A DNA stretch of 64,000 nucleotides, taken from Salibacter halophilus. Its GTDB lineage: Bacteria > Bacteroidota > Bacteroidia > Flavobacteriales_G > Salibacteraceae. Position numbers and translations under genes: made by a program. The stretch covers positions 62,001-126,000 of the forward strand of contig NZ_WACR01000006.1 in the NCBI RefSeq assembly GCF_008806325.1, read 5' to 3'. Positions 26,921 to 36,860 of this stretch are shown here, piece by piece (the stretch's first letter is position 1; the number at the start of each line of letters is the position of its first letter). The notes beneath the pieces were generated by a model. That model searched no databases, was not told where the DNA came from, and saw only the letters and a program-made list of their open reading frames with translations.

Positions 26921-27132
26921 AGCGAATAAATTTTCAAATGATTTACCGCTAAAGTAAACTGACCTTACACTGTATTATTTGACGAGTTTGTGAGGGTTTG
27001 ATATGAGCTGCTGAAGCTTATTGAATTGCAGGTTTTTAATCTTTGTTTTAAAAGAGCTTTTATTGATTTATACTTTCCCGATACTCACGAAACGCGCAGT
27101 TGTATTAGCTTTGAATTGCCAAAACAAACTCA

Positions 27133-29130
27133 ATGGAAATACCTATTCTGCAGGACATCCTCATCATTTTTGCTCTATCGGTATTTGTTGTACTGGTATT
27201 TCACAGGCTAAAACTGCCCTCAGTACTGGGTTTTTTAGCGACCGGAATTATAGCCGGACCAAACGGCCTCAGCCTCGTAAAAGCAACGCACGAGGTTGAA
27301 GTCCTCTCTGAAATCGGTGTGATTCTCTTGCTTTTTGTCATTGGGATTGAGTTTTCTCTCAAACAGCTTGCCTCTATTAAAAAGACGGTCTTCTTTGGCG
27401 GTGGTATTCAGGTGGGTCTTACGATCATCGTTACTGCGCTGGTTTTTATTCTGCTCGATTTTTCATGGTCAGAGGCCGTTTTTACCGGGTTCCTCTTTTC
27501 GTTGAGTAGTACGGCTATCGTGCTCAAGCTACTGGCCGAGCGCAATGAAATTAATCTCCCGCACGGCAGAATGTCATTGGGTGTGCTCATCTTTCAGGAT
27601 GTTATTGTTGTTCCTATGATGTTGTTCACACCTATCATAGCGGGCAACACTGCCGATGTCACAACTGCATTGCTCAACCTTCTTGTGAAATCACTTATCG
27701 TATTGGCTGTAACGTACATCGGTGCACGATACATAATTCCAAAACTTTTACACGAGGTAGCGCGAACAAAAAGTAAAGAGCTCTTCCTTCTCACAACAGT
27801 TGTCATTTGTGTCGCTGTTGCGTGGACCACCTCACAGGCCGGGCTATCACTTGCACTCGGAGCTTTCCTTGCCGGGCTCATCATTTCAGAATCAGATTAC
27901 AGTCACCAGGCTACAAGTATAATCCTGCCATTCAGGGAACTTTTTACCAGCTTGTTTTTCGTGTCGATCGGGATGCTGCTGAACATCAGCTTTTTCCTCG
28001 ATCACGTTGGTTTGATTTTGGTTCTGACCGTAATGGTAATCATTACCAAAGCAGTCATTGCCGGCTTCGCAGCGAGAGTCTTGAATTATAGCCCAAGGAC
28101 GGTTTTCCTCACCGGACTCACTCTTTTCCAGGTTGGGGAATTTGCTTTTATCCTCTCAGAATTCGGGATTTCAAACGGGTTGCTCAGCGAAACCAACTAC
28201 CAATATTTCCTTTCGGTTTCAATCGCTTCAATGGCTATTACGCCTGTAGCGATTATGAATGGCCAAAGACTATCAGCTCTGTTCATGGGTACGCAGTTCA
28301 GGAAACGCGTAATGAACTGGCAAACAGCAGCTCAAAAGCAAAAGCGCAAAGATCCTGTTGACGAAGGATTATCTGATCATCTCATAATTATCGGTTTTGG
28401 TGTGAATGGTAAAAACGTTGCGCGAGCTGCTAAATACGCTAAAATCCCATACATCATCATCGAATTCAATGCTGATGTCGTTCAGGAAGAGCAAGATAAG
28501 GGAGAGCCAATTTTGTACGGAGATGCTTCACACGATCACATCCTGAAACATTGCCACGTACAAGAGGCAAGAGTTGTAGTTGTTGCCATTTCAGACTCAC
28601 AGGCGATTAAAGGAATTACATCGGCAATAAGGAATATTTCTCAGCAGGTTCATCTCATTATCAGAACCCGCTATGTGAAAGACATCGATTCGCTCATTCA
28701 ATTAGGAGCTGATGAGGTAATTCCGGAAGAATTTGAAACGAGCATCGAGATTTTCTCCCGCGTCATGCATCGCTTCCTGGTTCCGATCGATAATATTGAT
28801 ACGATGATCAACACGATCAGATCCGATAACTACGAAATGTTCAGACCCAAAACGCACCTCAAAGCAAACTCCGGTGATGTATTGCCGAGGCTCAACATCG
28901 AGTGTGTTCGTGTTTCGCGTGAAGGCGGTTTAGTTGAAGGGAAAACGGTTGAAAGTGCTGAGGTTCGCAAGGCGTTTGGAGTTTCAATCATCGCGCTGAT
29001 GCGCAAAAACGAATTGAGGTCGAGCATAAAACCATCGACCAAAATCAAGCGAGACGATCTCCTCTACATTACGGGAAATAAGAAAAATATTGAACGCTTT
29101 ATCGAAGCTGTTTCACTGCCTAAGGTTTAA
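27133..29130 (+). CDS. CPA2-family monovalent cation:proton antiporter with RCK domains
   Basis: Inner-membrane K+ or Na+/H+ antiporter (KefB/YbaL type), 665 aa. Residues 1-390 have about 12-13 membrane helices starting MEIPILQDILIIFALSV, with LGFLATGIIAGPNGL and GVILLLFVIGIEFSL typical of CPA2. Residues about 415-530 are a TrkA-N (Rossmann) domain: DHLIIIGFGVNGKNVAR (GxGxxG-type) and LYGDASHDHIL. Residues about 575-660 are a TrkA-C domain. Regulation by nucleotides is expected. A TAGCTTTG -7-like element (27106-27113) lies 19 nt before the start. Tex follows 20 bp downstream. Confidence 0.92.
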   Translation: MEIPILQDILIIFALSVFVVLVFHRLKLPSVLGFLATGIIAGPNGLSLVKATHEVEVLSEIGVILLLFVIGIEFSLKQLASIKKTVFFGGGIQVGLTIIVTALVFILLDFSWSEAVFTGFLFSLSSTAIVLKLLAERNEINLPHGRMSLGVLIFQDVIVVPMMLFTPIIAGNTADVTTALLNLLVKSLIVLAVTYIGARYIIPKLLHEVARTKSKELFLLTTVVICVAVAWTTSQAGLSLALGAFLAGLIISESDYSHQATSIILPFRELFTSLFFVSIGMLLNISFFLDHVGLILVLTVMVIITKAVIAGFAARVLNYSPRTVFLTGLTLFQVGEFAFILSEFGISNGLLSETNYQYFLSVSIASMAITPVAIMNGQRLSALFMGTQFRKRVMNWQTAAQKQKRKDPVDEGLSDHLIIIGFGVNGKNVARAAKYAKIPYIIIEFNADVVQEEQDKGEPILYGDASHDHILKHCHVQEARVVVVAISDSQAIKGITSAIRNISQQVHLIIRTRYVKDIDSLIQLGADEVIPEEFETSIEIFSRVMHRFLVPIDNIDTMINTIRSDNYEMFRPKTHLKANSGDVLPRLNIECVRVSREGGLVEGKTVESAEVRKAFGVSIIALMRKNELRSSIKPSTKIKRDDLLYITGNKKNIERFIEAVSLPKV

Positions 29131-29150
29131 TTTCAAAACAAGTTCTTTTT

Positions 29151-31274
29151 ATGTCAATCATTTCGGCAATTAGCCAAATCACAAATATTCCGGAAAACCA
29201 GGTTAAAAAGACGCTCGCCCTTTTTGATGACGGAGCTACAATTCCGTTTGTGGCACGATACAGGAAAGAAGTCACTGGCGGACTTGACGAAACGCAACTG
29301 GAAAAGATTGTCAATGAGCACGAGCGCATCCAAAACTTTGAAAAGCGCAGGAAGTACATCCTGGAAACATTGGCTGAGAAAGAGGTTCTGACCGATGAAC
29401 TGAAAAAAGAAATCGAGTCGGCACAAACTGAGCAGGAACTCGAGGACCTCTACCTTCCCTACAAAACGAAACGAGCCACTAAAGCTGAGAAAGCACGAAA
29501 AGCCGGACTTGAACCGCTGGCTAAAATGATGATGGCACAACGCGACCCTGATCTTGAAAATAAGGCACAGCGTTTTGTGAATGATCAATTTGAAAGTGTC
29601 GATGATGCACTTCAGGGAGCGCGAGATATTGTGGCGGAATGGATGAGTGAAAACTCGATCGTCCGCCAGCGATTGCGCGAGATGTTTAAAAAGTTTGCCC
29701 GTATAGAATCGAAAGTCGTGAAGTCAAAGAAAGAGGAAGCTGAACGATACCGCGATTATTGGGATATGCAACAAACGCTTTCTAAAATTCCATCTCACCG
29801 TTTACTCGCGATGCGCAGAGGTGAAAACGAAGACTTCCTCCGCGTAAAGATTGAAATCGATGAAGACCGGGCCCAGCAATTCATGGAGCGGTTTTTTGTC
29901 AAGCGCGACTCTGCTTGTCGTGAAGAAATTGAACTCGTAATTAAAGATGCTTATAAAAGACTTTTAAAACCTTCGCTGGAAAATGAGTTTGCCGCAAAAT
30001 CAAAAGAAAAAGCTGATCAACAGGCAATCAATATTTTCAAGACCAACCTTCAGCAGCTTTTGCTCACTGCTCCGGTTGGTGAAAAAAGGACACTTGCCAT
30101 CGATCCCGGTTTCAGAACCGGATGTAAACTCGTGTGTATCGATGAGCACGGAGATTTACTCCACAACGAAACCATTTATCCGCATCCGCCACAAAACGAA
30201 AAAGGACGGGCAAAATCGAAAATCAATCAGCTCGTCAACACTTTCAAAATCGATGCGATTGCCATAGGTAACGGAACAGCAGGAAGAGAAACTGAAATTC
30301 TGATCAAAGGCGTTCGGTTTGAAAAAGATGTAGAAGTATTTGTAGTGAATGAAGCGGGAGCTTCGGTCTATTCGGCCAGTTCAATTGCCAGGAAAGAATT
30401 TCCAAAGTACGATGTGACTGTTCGTGGTGCTGTGAGCATAGGGCGAAGGTTACAGGATCCGCTTGCAGAATTGGTGAAAATCGACCCAAAGTCAATTGGC
30501 GTGGGACAATATCAACACGATGTGGACCAAAAAATGCTTCAGTCTGCACTGGATCAAACGGTTATCAACACTGTGAATCAGGTTGGTGTGGAATTGAATA
30601 CTGCGAGTGAGTACTTGTTGCAGTACGTGAGCGGACTCAACAAAGGGAGCGCTCAAAAGATCGTAACACACCGAAGCAAAATAAACGGTTTTAAGAGTCG
30701 AAAAGAGCTTTTGGAGGTAAGTGGGCTCGGACCAAAAGCATTCCAACAATGTGCGGGCTTTTTACGCATTAGAAATGGAGAAAATGTTCTTGATAACACG
30801 GCAGTCCATCCAGAGAGTTACGACATCGTAAAAAAGATGGCGAAAAGCTTATCGATCAGAACCGAAGAGCTCGCTGGTAACCGCGAACTTTTGGAAAAAC
30901 TGGATCTGACCAATTTTGTCAATGAAGAAGTTGGATTGCCTACATTAAAAGACATCGTGGAAGAGCTCAAAAAGCCGGGAAGGGATCCGCGCAAAAAAGC
31001 CAAAATGTTCGAGTTCGATAAGTCGCTCAAGTCGATTGAAAGTGTTGAAGAAGGAATGATTGTGCCTGGAATTGTCACCAACCTCACGAATTTTGGTGCT
31101 TTTGTGGATATCGGCATCAAGCAAAACGGGTTGATTCATGTGAGTGAAATCGCAAATGAATTTGTCGATGATCCCACCCAACATTTACACCTCGATCAAC
31201 AAGTTAGAGTGAAAATAATCGGTGTTGATGTGGAGAGAAAACGGATTGCCTGTTCGTTGAAGCAAGTCGACTAA
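29151..31274 (+). CDS. tex: Tex-family RNA-binding transcription accessory protein
   Basis: A 707-aa S1-domain protein that binds nucleic acids and acts on transcription or ribosome-associated RNA. Order: helical Tex N-terminal domain (about 1-300; PFVARYRKEVTGGLDETQL), YqgF/RNase H-like domain (about 310-470; LAIDPGFRTGCKLVCID), helix-hairpin-helix repeats (about 480-560; SGLGPKAFQQCAGFLRI), and an S1 domain at 635-705 (GMIVPGIVTNLTNFGAFVDIG). Overlaps the convergent recO gene by 4 bp. Confidence 0.95.
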   Translation: MSIISAISQITNIPENQVKKTLALFDDGATIPFVARYRKEVTGGLDETQLEKIVNEHERIQNFEKRRKYILETLAEKEVLTDELKKEIESAQTEQELEDLYLPYKTKRATKAEKARKAGLEPLAKMMMAQRDPDLENKAQRFVNDQFESVDDALQGARDIVAEWMSENSIVRQRLREMFKKFARIESKVVKSKKEEAERYRDYWDMQQTLSKIPSHRLLAMRRGENEDFLRVKIEIDEDRAQQFMERFFVKRDSACREEIELVIKDAYKRLLKPSLENEFAAKSKEKADQQAINIFKTNLQQLLLTAPVGEKRTLAIDPGFRTGCKLVCIDEHGDLLHNETIYPHPPQNEKGRAKSKINQLVNTFKIDAIAIGNGTAGRETEILIKGVRFEKDVEVFVVNEAGASVYSASSIARKEFPKYDVTVRGAVSIGRRLQDPLAELVKIDPKSIGVGQYQHDVDQKMLQSALDQTVINTVNQVGVELNTASEYLLQYVSGLNKGSAQKIVTHRSKINGFKSRKELLEVSGLGPKAFQQCAGFLRIRNGENVLDNTAVHPESYDIVKKMAKSLSIRTEELAGNRELLEKLDLTNFVNEEVGLPTLKDIVEELKKPGRDPRKKAKMFEFDKSLKSIESVEEGMIVPGIVTNLTNFGAFVDIGIKQNGLIHVSEIANEFVDDPTQHLHLDQQVRVKIIGVDVERKRIACSLKQVD

Positions 31275-31990
31275 AGCGTATCCATTACTTCCTGTAAAAC
31301 CGTTTTCGATTTTATCTCGCGGACTCCTTCTAAATGGAGCTGATAATACATGATCAACTGGTCCAGCAATATTTGCCTGGTTTGCCGGTTGAGTTTTAAT
31401 TCATGCATGTCTTCAAAACTCGTTGACAAAAGATATTTCACCGCATCGCCATACTCTTTATCAACAGAATACTGACCTGTATTTTCGTGCGTGAAATTCC
31501 CATTGAGCAAATCAAAGTAATGGTCAGATCCGGTCTCAGGCATTATTCCCAAAAACCGCGTGATGTGCCAACCGGCAAACAAGTGAAAATTAGAAACGCC
31601 TTCGTCAGATCCGTCAAACCAAACGAGGTGAATACGCAGCCAATCGAACAGATCAATGTGAGGGTCTGACTCGTGAAGGCTTTTGTACAAAAGCTCTGCT
31701 AAAAAAATAGCCTGTGATGATTTGAGAAAATCGTATGGAATACTCGAATATGTTGTGGATAGCGAGCAGGTATTTGCGCGGTGCATATTCGCATTTTCCT
31801 TGTATCTGAAGGTTATTTCAACGAGCGATAACGGCTGAAAAAGGTTTGCTTTTGTTTTTGCTTTTTTCTTTCGAACACCCTGAACGAGAAAAGACTTCAA
31901 TCCTAAATCACGCGTAAAAACTCTAACGATAATACTCGATTCACTGTACTGAATTCGGTTGATGACAAATCCGAGCTGTTTTGTGATCAT
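31271..31990 (-). CDS. recO: DNA repair protein RecO
   Basis: A 239-aa recombination mediator that loads RecA on gaps with RecR. It begins MITKQLGFVINRIQYSESSIIV, with the N-terminal OB fold (TRDLGLKSFLVQGVRKKK) and a helical C-terminus with FLAELLYKSLHE. The zinc-finger cysteines of some RecO proteins are absent, as in many Bacteroidota. It lies 2 bp downstream of the PorZ-like gene on the same strand and is probably cotranscribed with it. Confidence 0.9.
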   Translation of the reverse strand: MITKQLGFVINRIQYSESSIIVRVFTRDLGLKSFLVQGVRKKKAKTKANLFQPLSLVEITFRYKENANMHRANTCSLSTTYSSIPYDFLKSSQAIFLAELLYKSLHESDPHIDLFDWLRIHLVWFDGSDEGVSNFHLFAGWHITRFLGIMPETGSDHYFDLLNGNFTHENTGQYSVDKEYGDAVKYLLSTSFEDMHELKLNRQTRQILLDQLIMYYQLHLEGVREIKSKTVLQEVMDTL

Positions 31991-31992
31991 GT

Positions 31993-34338
31993 TTAGCGAT
32001 TGATCAAAATCTTGGTTGCTGCTGCTTCCAATCCTTCTGAGTCTGATGCGAAAACCAGGTAAACGCCAGCCGGTACCGGACTACCATTCATGTTTTTACC
32101 ATTCCAAATTGCCTGTCCGCCATCAGCATAAGTATCGAAAACGAGATTTCCGTTGATATCAGTAATCTTCACGGCTGAGTTTGGCGCCAGCCCTTTTATG
32201 GCAATGTTTCCGGTAAATCCGGGACTTACGGGGTTCGGATAGGCGTAAACATCCTGATACAGCGGATCGCCTTCAGTAGCTGTTCCTTTGTAAGCCACAA
32301 CTCCTTCTCCGGTTGCGATCATCACTTCACCGTTGAATGGGTTTACTCCAATATCTACGATTTCATTGGAGATGAGCGGACTATTTTCTTTTGTGAAATG
32401 GAAAATTTCTTCGCTTCCGTCTTCACTCATGAGGAAAACTCCTGAGCTCTGTGTTCCAAACCATTTTCTGTTAGCTCCATCGACAGCAATTGTGGTAACA
32501 ACCTCTGTTTCGAGAAGGTAATTTGTGACACCATCTACCTCTACGAATATTCGCTGAGCATCAAAGTTTACTCCCTGTTCAAAAACACTTCCCGGAGAAT
32601 AGAAAACCACAACACCCTGATCTGTTCCAACCCAAATTCGACCTTCCAGATCTTCTTCCATCGAATAAACATTGGTGGTAGGTAATCCTCCGTTTCCACC
32701 GGCCGAATTGAGAATTTTGGCGCGATCATCCTGAGTTTGAAGTGGAGTTCCATTATCATCAAAAACGAGAATTCCCTTTCCTTTATTCGGTAAGAGCATC
32801 CACTTGTAACCGCTTTGTGTAGCTATAATATCTCCTGATGAAGCCTCAGCATCGAGGTATTCACTCAGATTGAAACTTCTGAACTCCCCATCCGGGGTTC
32901 TGACAGCAACTCCAAATTGGGTAATACTATTTGAAATCCACAGATTTCCCTGTTCGTCAAAATCGAGCCCGTTAATTCGAACATCTGTTCCTGCTGAATC
33001 ATCAACTCCGGTAACGTTTTTTAATAGGCTATTATCATTGTCGTAAATATCTATGAGGTCCTGATTCTCAAACTCTAAAATACCTGATCCGATGGTTCCG
33101 ACATAAAAATGTGATTCATCCATTGGATCAACTGCCAGAGAAATGTAATCAAATACGTTTACTAACCTATCATCATCGAGATAGCTGTATTTACTCCAAT
33201 CGCCACGGTTGCTGAGAAAATAAACGCCTTCTCTCAGATATTCATTTCCCAGTCCGCGGTTTGTAGCTCCTGATGCTACATATGTTTGCTCATTTCCAAA
33301 TGCAAACTCATTGGCGTTGTTAGTTGGTGGTCCTTCGAGCAAATACCGATCAAAGCCTTCAAGATTACTTACTTTAATCACACCTTGCTGATTATCAGCT
33401 ATCCAGTGTGTATTTTCACCGTCTTTGACAATTGCTCTCGGTTGTGCTCTTTGGTCTGTATAGTACTGGAAAATCGTTTGTTTTACCTGAAAGTTTTGAT
33501 CGACAATCACGACATCACCGTTTCTTGAAAGAAAGAGTTCCTCTGGATAAGCTGTTATATCAAAGAAGTTGGATTCATCGAGAAACTCTGGCGAAAACCA
33601 ACCGGTATCAGATTGAATTAAGATAGAATCTGCAGCGAATTTATCACTCGGTATGTTGAGTATTAACTTGTTTTGGAAAATTTCCACAAATTCATATTCA
33701 GCATTAGGGTCAGGATCGTAAGATGGTTTTTCCCATGCTATGTAGTAACTTATGTTTGGATCTGACAGTGATGCTTTATAGAGTCCTTCTTCAGTGGCAG
33801 CAAAAATGGTATCTCCTTTAAACGCAACATCAAATACCGCTAGATCTCCGTCCTGGTTGAGTCTGAAAGTTTCTGATACTTCTCGCCTTGAAATATCGTA
33901 TTGGACAATACCAAAAGTAGTTGTCAAATAAGCGAATTGCTCGTTACATTGAATATTGGTAATGCGTTTATCTCCGGCAATATTTGCTCTTTCAATATCC
34001 TGTATTGAATAGATTCTGCTCTCTGTAATGAGATCAAATATTCCATTGTCGTAACCGACTATTGCGGTATTCGTGTTCTTATCGTAACCGAGGGCTGTTA
34101 TGCCAACTTCAGATAAACCGTTTAATGCGCTCAATCTTCGAGCCGAATTATCACGCTTATCAATTTCAACAAGTGAAAATGGAGTTGCCGCATAAACTTT
34201 GTTTTTTGCAGCCACAACTTTAAAAGTTGATTTATAAGGTAGATAATCAATCCAGGTTCCAACTGAGTTTCCAGATTGACCAAAAACAGAGTTGGAGAAA
34301 ATTGTGATGGTCAGAACCAAATATAACAGGTATTTCAT
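31993..34338 (-). CDS. porZ: PorZ-like T9SS surface protein (beta-propeller)
   Basis: A 781-aa exported protein resembling PorZ, the surface component of the T9SS attachment complex that supplies the anionic-LPS anchor to cargo. Signal peptide MKYLLYLVLTITIFSNSVFG, then SVGTWIDYLPYKSTFKVVAAKNKVYAAT and LSALNGLSEVGITALGY, repeated propeller blades with two-component-propeller-like motifs (EEDLEGRIWVGTDQGVVVF, VDGANRKWFGTQSSGVF), and a C-terminal beta-sandwich (YAYPNPVSPGFTGNI ... GSPVPAGVYLVFAS). Pairing with recO is common in Bacteroidota. It fits the several T9SS cargo genes in this window. Confidence 0.85.
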   Translation of the reverse strand: MKYLLYLVLTITIFSNSVFGQSGNSVGTWIDYLPYKSTFKVVAAKNKVYAATPFSLVEIDKRDNSARRLSALNGLSEVGITALGYDKNTNTAIVGYDNGIFDLITESRIYSIQDIERANIAGDKRITNIQCNEQFAYLTTTFGIVQYDISRREVSETFRLNQDGDLAVFDVAFKGDTIFAATEEGLYKASLSDPNISYYIAWEKPSYDPDPNAEYEFVEIFQNKLILNIPSDKFAADSILIQSDTGWFSPEFLDESNFFDITAYPEELFLSRNGDVVIVDQNFQVKQTIFQYYTDQRAQPRAIVKDGENTHWIADNQQGVIKVSNLEGFDRYLLEGPPTNNANEFAFGNEQTYVASGATNRGLGNEYLREGVYFLSNRGDWSKYSYLDDDRLVNVFDYISLAVDPMDESHFYVGTIGSGILEFENQDLIDIYDNDNSLLKNVTGVDDSAGTDVRINGLDFDEQGNLWISNSITQFGVAVRTPDGEFRSFNLSEYLDAEASSGDIIATQSGYKWMLLPNKGKGILVFDDNGTPLQTQDDRAKILNSAGGNGGLPTTNVYSMEEDLEGRIWVGTDQGVVVFYSPGSVFEQGVNFDAQRIFVEVDGVTNYLLETEVVTTIAVDGANRKWFGTQSSGVFLMSEDGSEEIFHFTKENSPLISNEIVDIGVNPFNGEVMIATGEGVVAYKGTATEGDPLYQDVYAYPNPVSPGFTGNIAIKGLAPNSAVKITDINGNLVFDTYADGGQAIWNGKNMNGSPVPAGVYLVFASDSEGLEAAATKILINR

Positions 34339-34541
34339 AGCAGCAATATTAACCCTGAATTGTCATTTTTATTGTAAAAAACTCAAACAAGTATATTTAA
34401 TCATCGCAATATGTTTGTAATCAGTAATAAAAATTAACTTTTTACAAATTATCCGTTTTAATAAAATCAATCGTTCGATACTACAGAAGGCCTTCAACTC
34501 AATAGAGAGCCTAATTTTAGCTCTTCTGTAAAAAACCCTTC

Positions 34542-34557
34542 TGTTTCACGTGAAACA
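34542..34557. promoter_or_regulatory. parS site (ParB-binding palindrome)
   Basis: The perfect 16-bp palindrome TGTTTCACGTGAAACA matches the conserved chromosomal parS consensus. It lies in the 220-bp intergenic gap just past the mnmG stop codon. Together with a second parS at the other end of mnmG, it suggests the window is in the replication-origin-proximal part of the chromosome. Confidence 0.93.
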
Positions 34558-34559
34558 TA

Positions 34560-36431
34560 TCATCTTCCAAGGTGAACCAGCAAAACGCTGATATCTGCAG
34601 GTGAAACTCCACTAATTCGTGAAGCTTGAGATAGTGTTTCAGGTTTTATATTCGTCATTTTTTCGGCAGCCTCAGCAGATAATGAACTCAACTTGTTATA
34701 ATCGATGTTACCAGGAATCTTGATATTCTCGAGACGTTTCATTTTATCGGCCATCTCTTTTTCTTTTTCGATGTAACCTGCGTACTTCGATTCAATCTCA
34801 AAAAGCTGAATCTGTTCCTTATTGATATTTTCTCGATCGATGAAATCTTTAAAACTTTCAGATCCGTCAATGATATCGTTGAGTTGTAGTTCAGGTCTGT
34901 TCACTAGTGAAATTAACTTCACTTTTTGATTGAGTTTGCTCGTATTTTTTTCTTCTAAAATAGGGTTGATTTCATCAGGAACAGCACTCTCTTTTTCGAG
35001 AAAACTTTGAAGCTTTTGTTTTCCTTCTAATTTAGAATCGAGGTTACGGATTCTGTTTTCATCAACTAAACCCATCTCGTGAGCTTTTCTCGAAAGTCTT
35101 TCATCGGCATTGTCCTGGCGAAGTAAAATTCGATATTCCGCTCTGCTGGTAAACATCCTGTAAGGCTCTTCAGTTCCTTTTGTAATAAGATCGTCAATCA
35201 ACACGCCTATATAAGCTTCATCACGAGATAAGATGAAAGGTTCTTTCTCCTGAATTTTTAGTGCGGCATTTATACCGGCCATCAAACCCTGACATCCGGC
35301 TTCTTCATAACCTGTTGTTCCGTTTATTTGTCCGGCAAAATAAAGTCCGTCAACAAGCTTTGTTTCCAATGTGTACTTCAATTGAGTGGGTGGGAAATAA
35401 TCGTATTCGATAGCGTAGCCGGGTCTGAATATTTTAGCTTTCTCAAAACCTTTAATTTCGCGAATCGCTTTGAATTGTATTTCTTCAGGCAAACTCGTGC
35501 TAAAACCATTGACGTAAACCTCTACTGTTTCCCAACCTTCAGGTTCAACAAAAACCTGGTGGCGATTTCGATCTGCAAAGCGATGAATTTTATCTTCGAT
35601 ACTCGGGCAGTATCTTGGTCCAATACTTTGTATTGTTCCGTTGAACATCGGACTGCGATCAAATCCTTCACGAAGAATGTCGTGAACTGTAGAGTTTGTA
35701 TATGTAATGTGACAACTTCTCTGTTTACTCAATGGAGATGTATCGTCAGAAAAAGAAAATTTTCCAGGCTCTTCATCACCCTCTTGTTCTTCCATGACAG
35801 AATAATCTAAAGAGCGGCCATCGACACGTGGAGGTGTTCCTGTTTTCATTCTGCCAGATTGAAAACCGAACTCTTCGAGTTGTTCAGTCATGCCGTAAGA
35901 AGCTTTTTCTCCTGAGCGACCACCACCCATTTGTTTGTCTCCAATATGGATTAATCCATTGAGGAAAGTTCCACTTGAAACGATTACAGATTTACAAGAA
36001 ATCTCAATACCGAGTCCTGTTTTAACTCCCTTAATCTTTCCGTTTTCTACAATCAAAGCATTAACCATGTCCTGCCAAAAATCTACATTGGGAGTTTGTT
36101 CTAGCATGAGTCTCCAAATGTTATTGAACATGCTGCGGTCATTTTGGGTACGGGGGGACCACATTGCAGGACCTTTCGATCTGTTTAGCATTCTGAATTG
36201 GATAGCACTTTTATCAGCTACTATTGCACTATAACCACCAAGAGCATCAATTTCTCTTAGGATCTGACCTTTCGCAACACCACCCATTGCCGGATTACAG
36301 CTCAACTGTGCAGTACGGGTCATATCCATTGTAACCATCAAAACCTTTGCACCCAGTTTGGCTGCACCAACAGCTGCTTCACATCCTGCATGTCCTGCAC
36401 CAACTACAACTACATCGTAACTATCAATCAT
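34560..36431 (-). CDS. mnmG: tRNA uridine-5-carboxymethylaminomethyl modification enzyme MnmG
   Basis: FAD-binding subunit of the MnmEG complex that modifies U34 of certain tRNAs; 623 aa, the usual length. It starts [20 protein letters not shown] (GxGxxG FAD site) and has [22 protein letters not shown], the [19 protein letters not shown] block, [14 protein letters not shown], and a C-terminal helical domain for MnmE/tRNA binding. Formerly gidA, a classical origin-linked gene; the flanking parS sites agree. It is 3 bp downstream of the ybeY stop on the same strand. Confidence 0.97.
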   Translation of the reverse strand: MIDSYDVVVVGAGHAGCEAAVGAAKLGAKVLMVTMDMTRTAQLSCNPAMGGVAKGQILREIDALGGYSAIVADKSAIQFRMLNRSKGPAMWSPRTQNDRSMFNNIWRLMLEQTPNVDFWQDMVNALIVENGKIKGVKTGLGIEISCKSVIVSSGTFLNGLIHIGDKQMGGGRSGEKASYGMTEQLEEFGFQSGRMKTGTPPRVDGRSLDYSVMEEQEGDEEPGKFSFSDDTSPLSKQRSCHITYTNSTVHDILREGFDRSPMFNGTIQSIGPRYCPSIEDKIHRFADRNRHQVFVEPEGWETVEVYVNGFSTSLPEEIQFKAIREIKGFEKAKIFRPGYAIEYDYFPPTQLKYTLETKLVDGLYFAGQINGTTGYEEAGCQGLMAGINAALKIQEKEPFILSRDEAYIGVLIDDLITKGTEEPYRMFTSRAEYRILLRQDNADERLSRKAHEMGLVDENRIRNLDSKLEGKQKLQSFLEKESAVPDEINPILEEKNTSKLNQKVKLISLVNRPELQLNDIIDGSESFKDFIDRENINKEQIQLFEIESKYAGYIEKEKEMADKMKRLENIKIPGNIDYNKLSSLSAEAAEKMTNIKPETLSQASRISGVSPADISVLLVHLGR

Positions 36432-36434
36432 AAA

Positions 36435-36860
36435 TCAATGTTTCACGTGGAACAATTCAATGTAATTATCTTCCTTTTCTCTCATTAATAACTTCTCTGA
36501 TGAAGAGTGATCATCATAACCAATCAGGTGTAAAACACCATGAACGACTACTCGTAAAAATTCGTTCTGGTATGAACCAGATTCTAAACTGTTTTCTTTT
36601 ATTCTATCAAGGCTAATAAAAATCTCTCCATTAATCGTGGTATCGACAACCTCATCAAAGGTGATGATATCGGTATAAAAATCGTGGTTGAGAAAATCTT
36701 TATTGATTCTCAAAAGCTCTTCATCATCGACAAAAGTATATGATATAATTCCGGTTTTTCTGTTTTCAAGATCTATTACTTCCCGAATCCATAATTTAAT
36801 ATCATCAGGATTAAATGGAAGAGATCTATCAGAATGAAAAGAAATATCACTTCGATTCAT
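36435..36860 (-). CDS. ybeY: Endoribonuclease / rRNA maturation factor YbeY
   Basis: Zinc-dependent single-strand RNase acting in 16S rRNA 3' maturation; 141 aa from the ATG at 36860 (MNRSDISFHSDRS), overlapping the upstream DUF4175 gene by 14 bp. The metal site is HGVLHLIGYDDH (His107, His111, His118); the last spacing is one residue longer than the HGxLHLxGYDH pattern of E. coli. NHDFYTDIITF matches the conserved TDVLSF region. Its last codons (ELFHVKH) are formed by a parS site, so the C-terminal sequence is partly dictated by ParB binding. Confidence 0.93.
   Translation of the reverse strand: MNRSDISFHSDRSLPFNPDDIKLWIREVIDLENRKTGIISYTFVDDEELLRINKDFLNHDFYTDIITFDEVVDTTINGEIFISLDRIKENSLESGSYQNEFLRVVVHGVLHLIGYDDHSSSEKLLMREKEDNYIELFHVKH
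36439..36454. promoter_or_regulatory. parS site inside the ybeY 3' end
   Basis: The plus strand reads TGTTTCACGTGGAACA; the complement TGTTCCACGTGAAACA is the commonest form of chromosomal parS. It overlaps the last codons of ybeY and ends 4 bp before its stop. It is 1.9 kb from the first parS. Confidence 0.92.
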
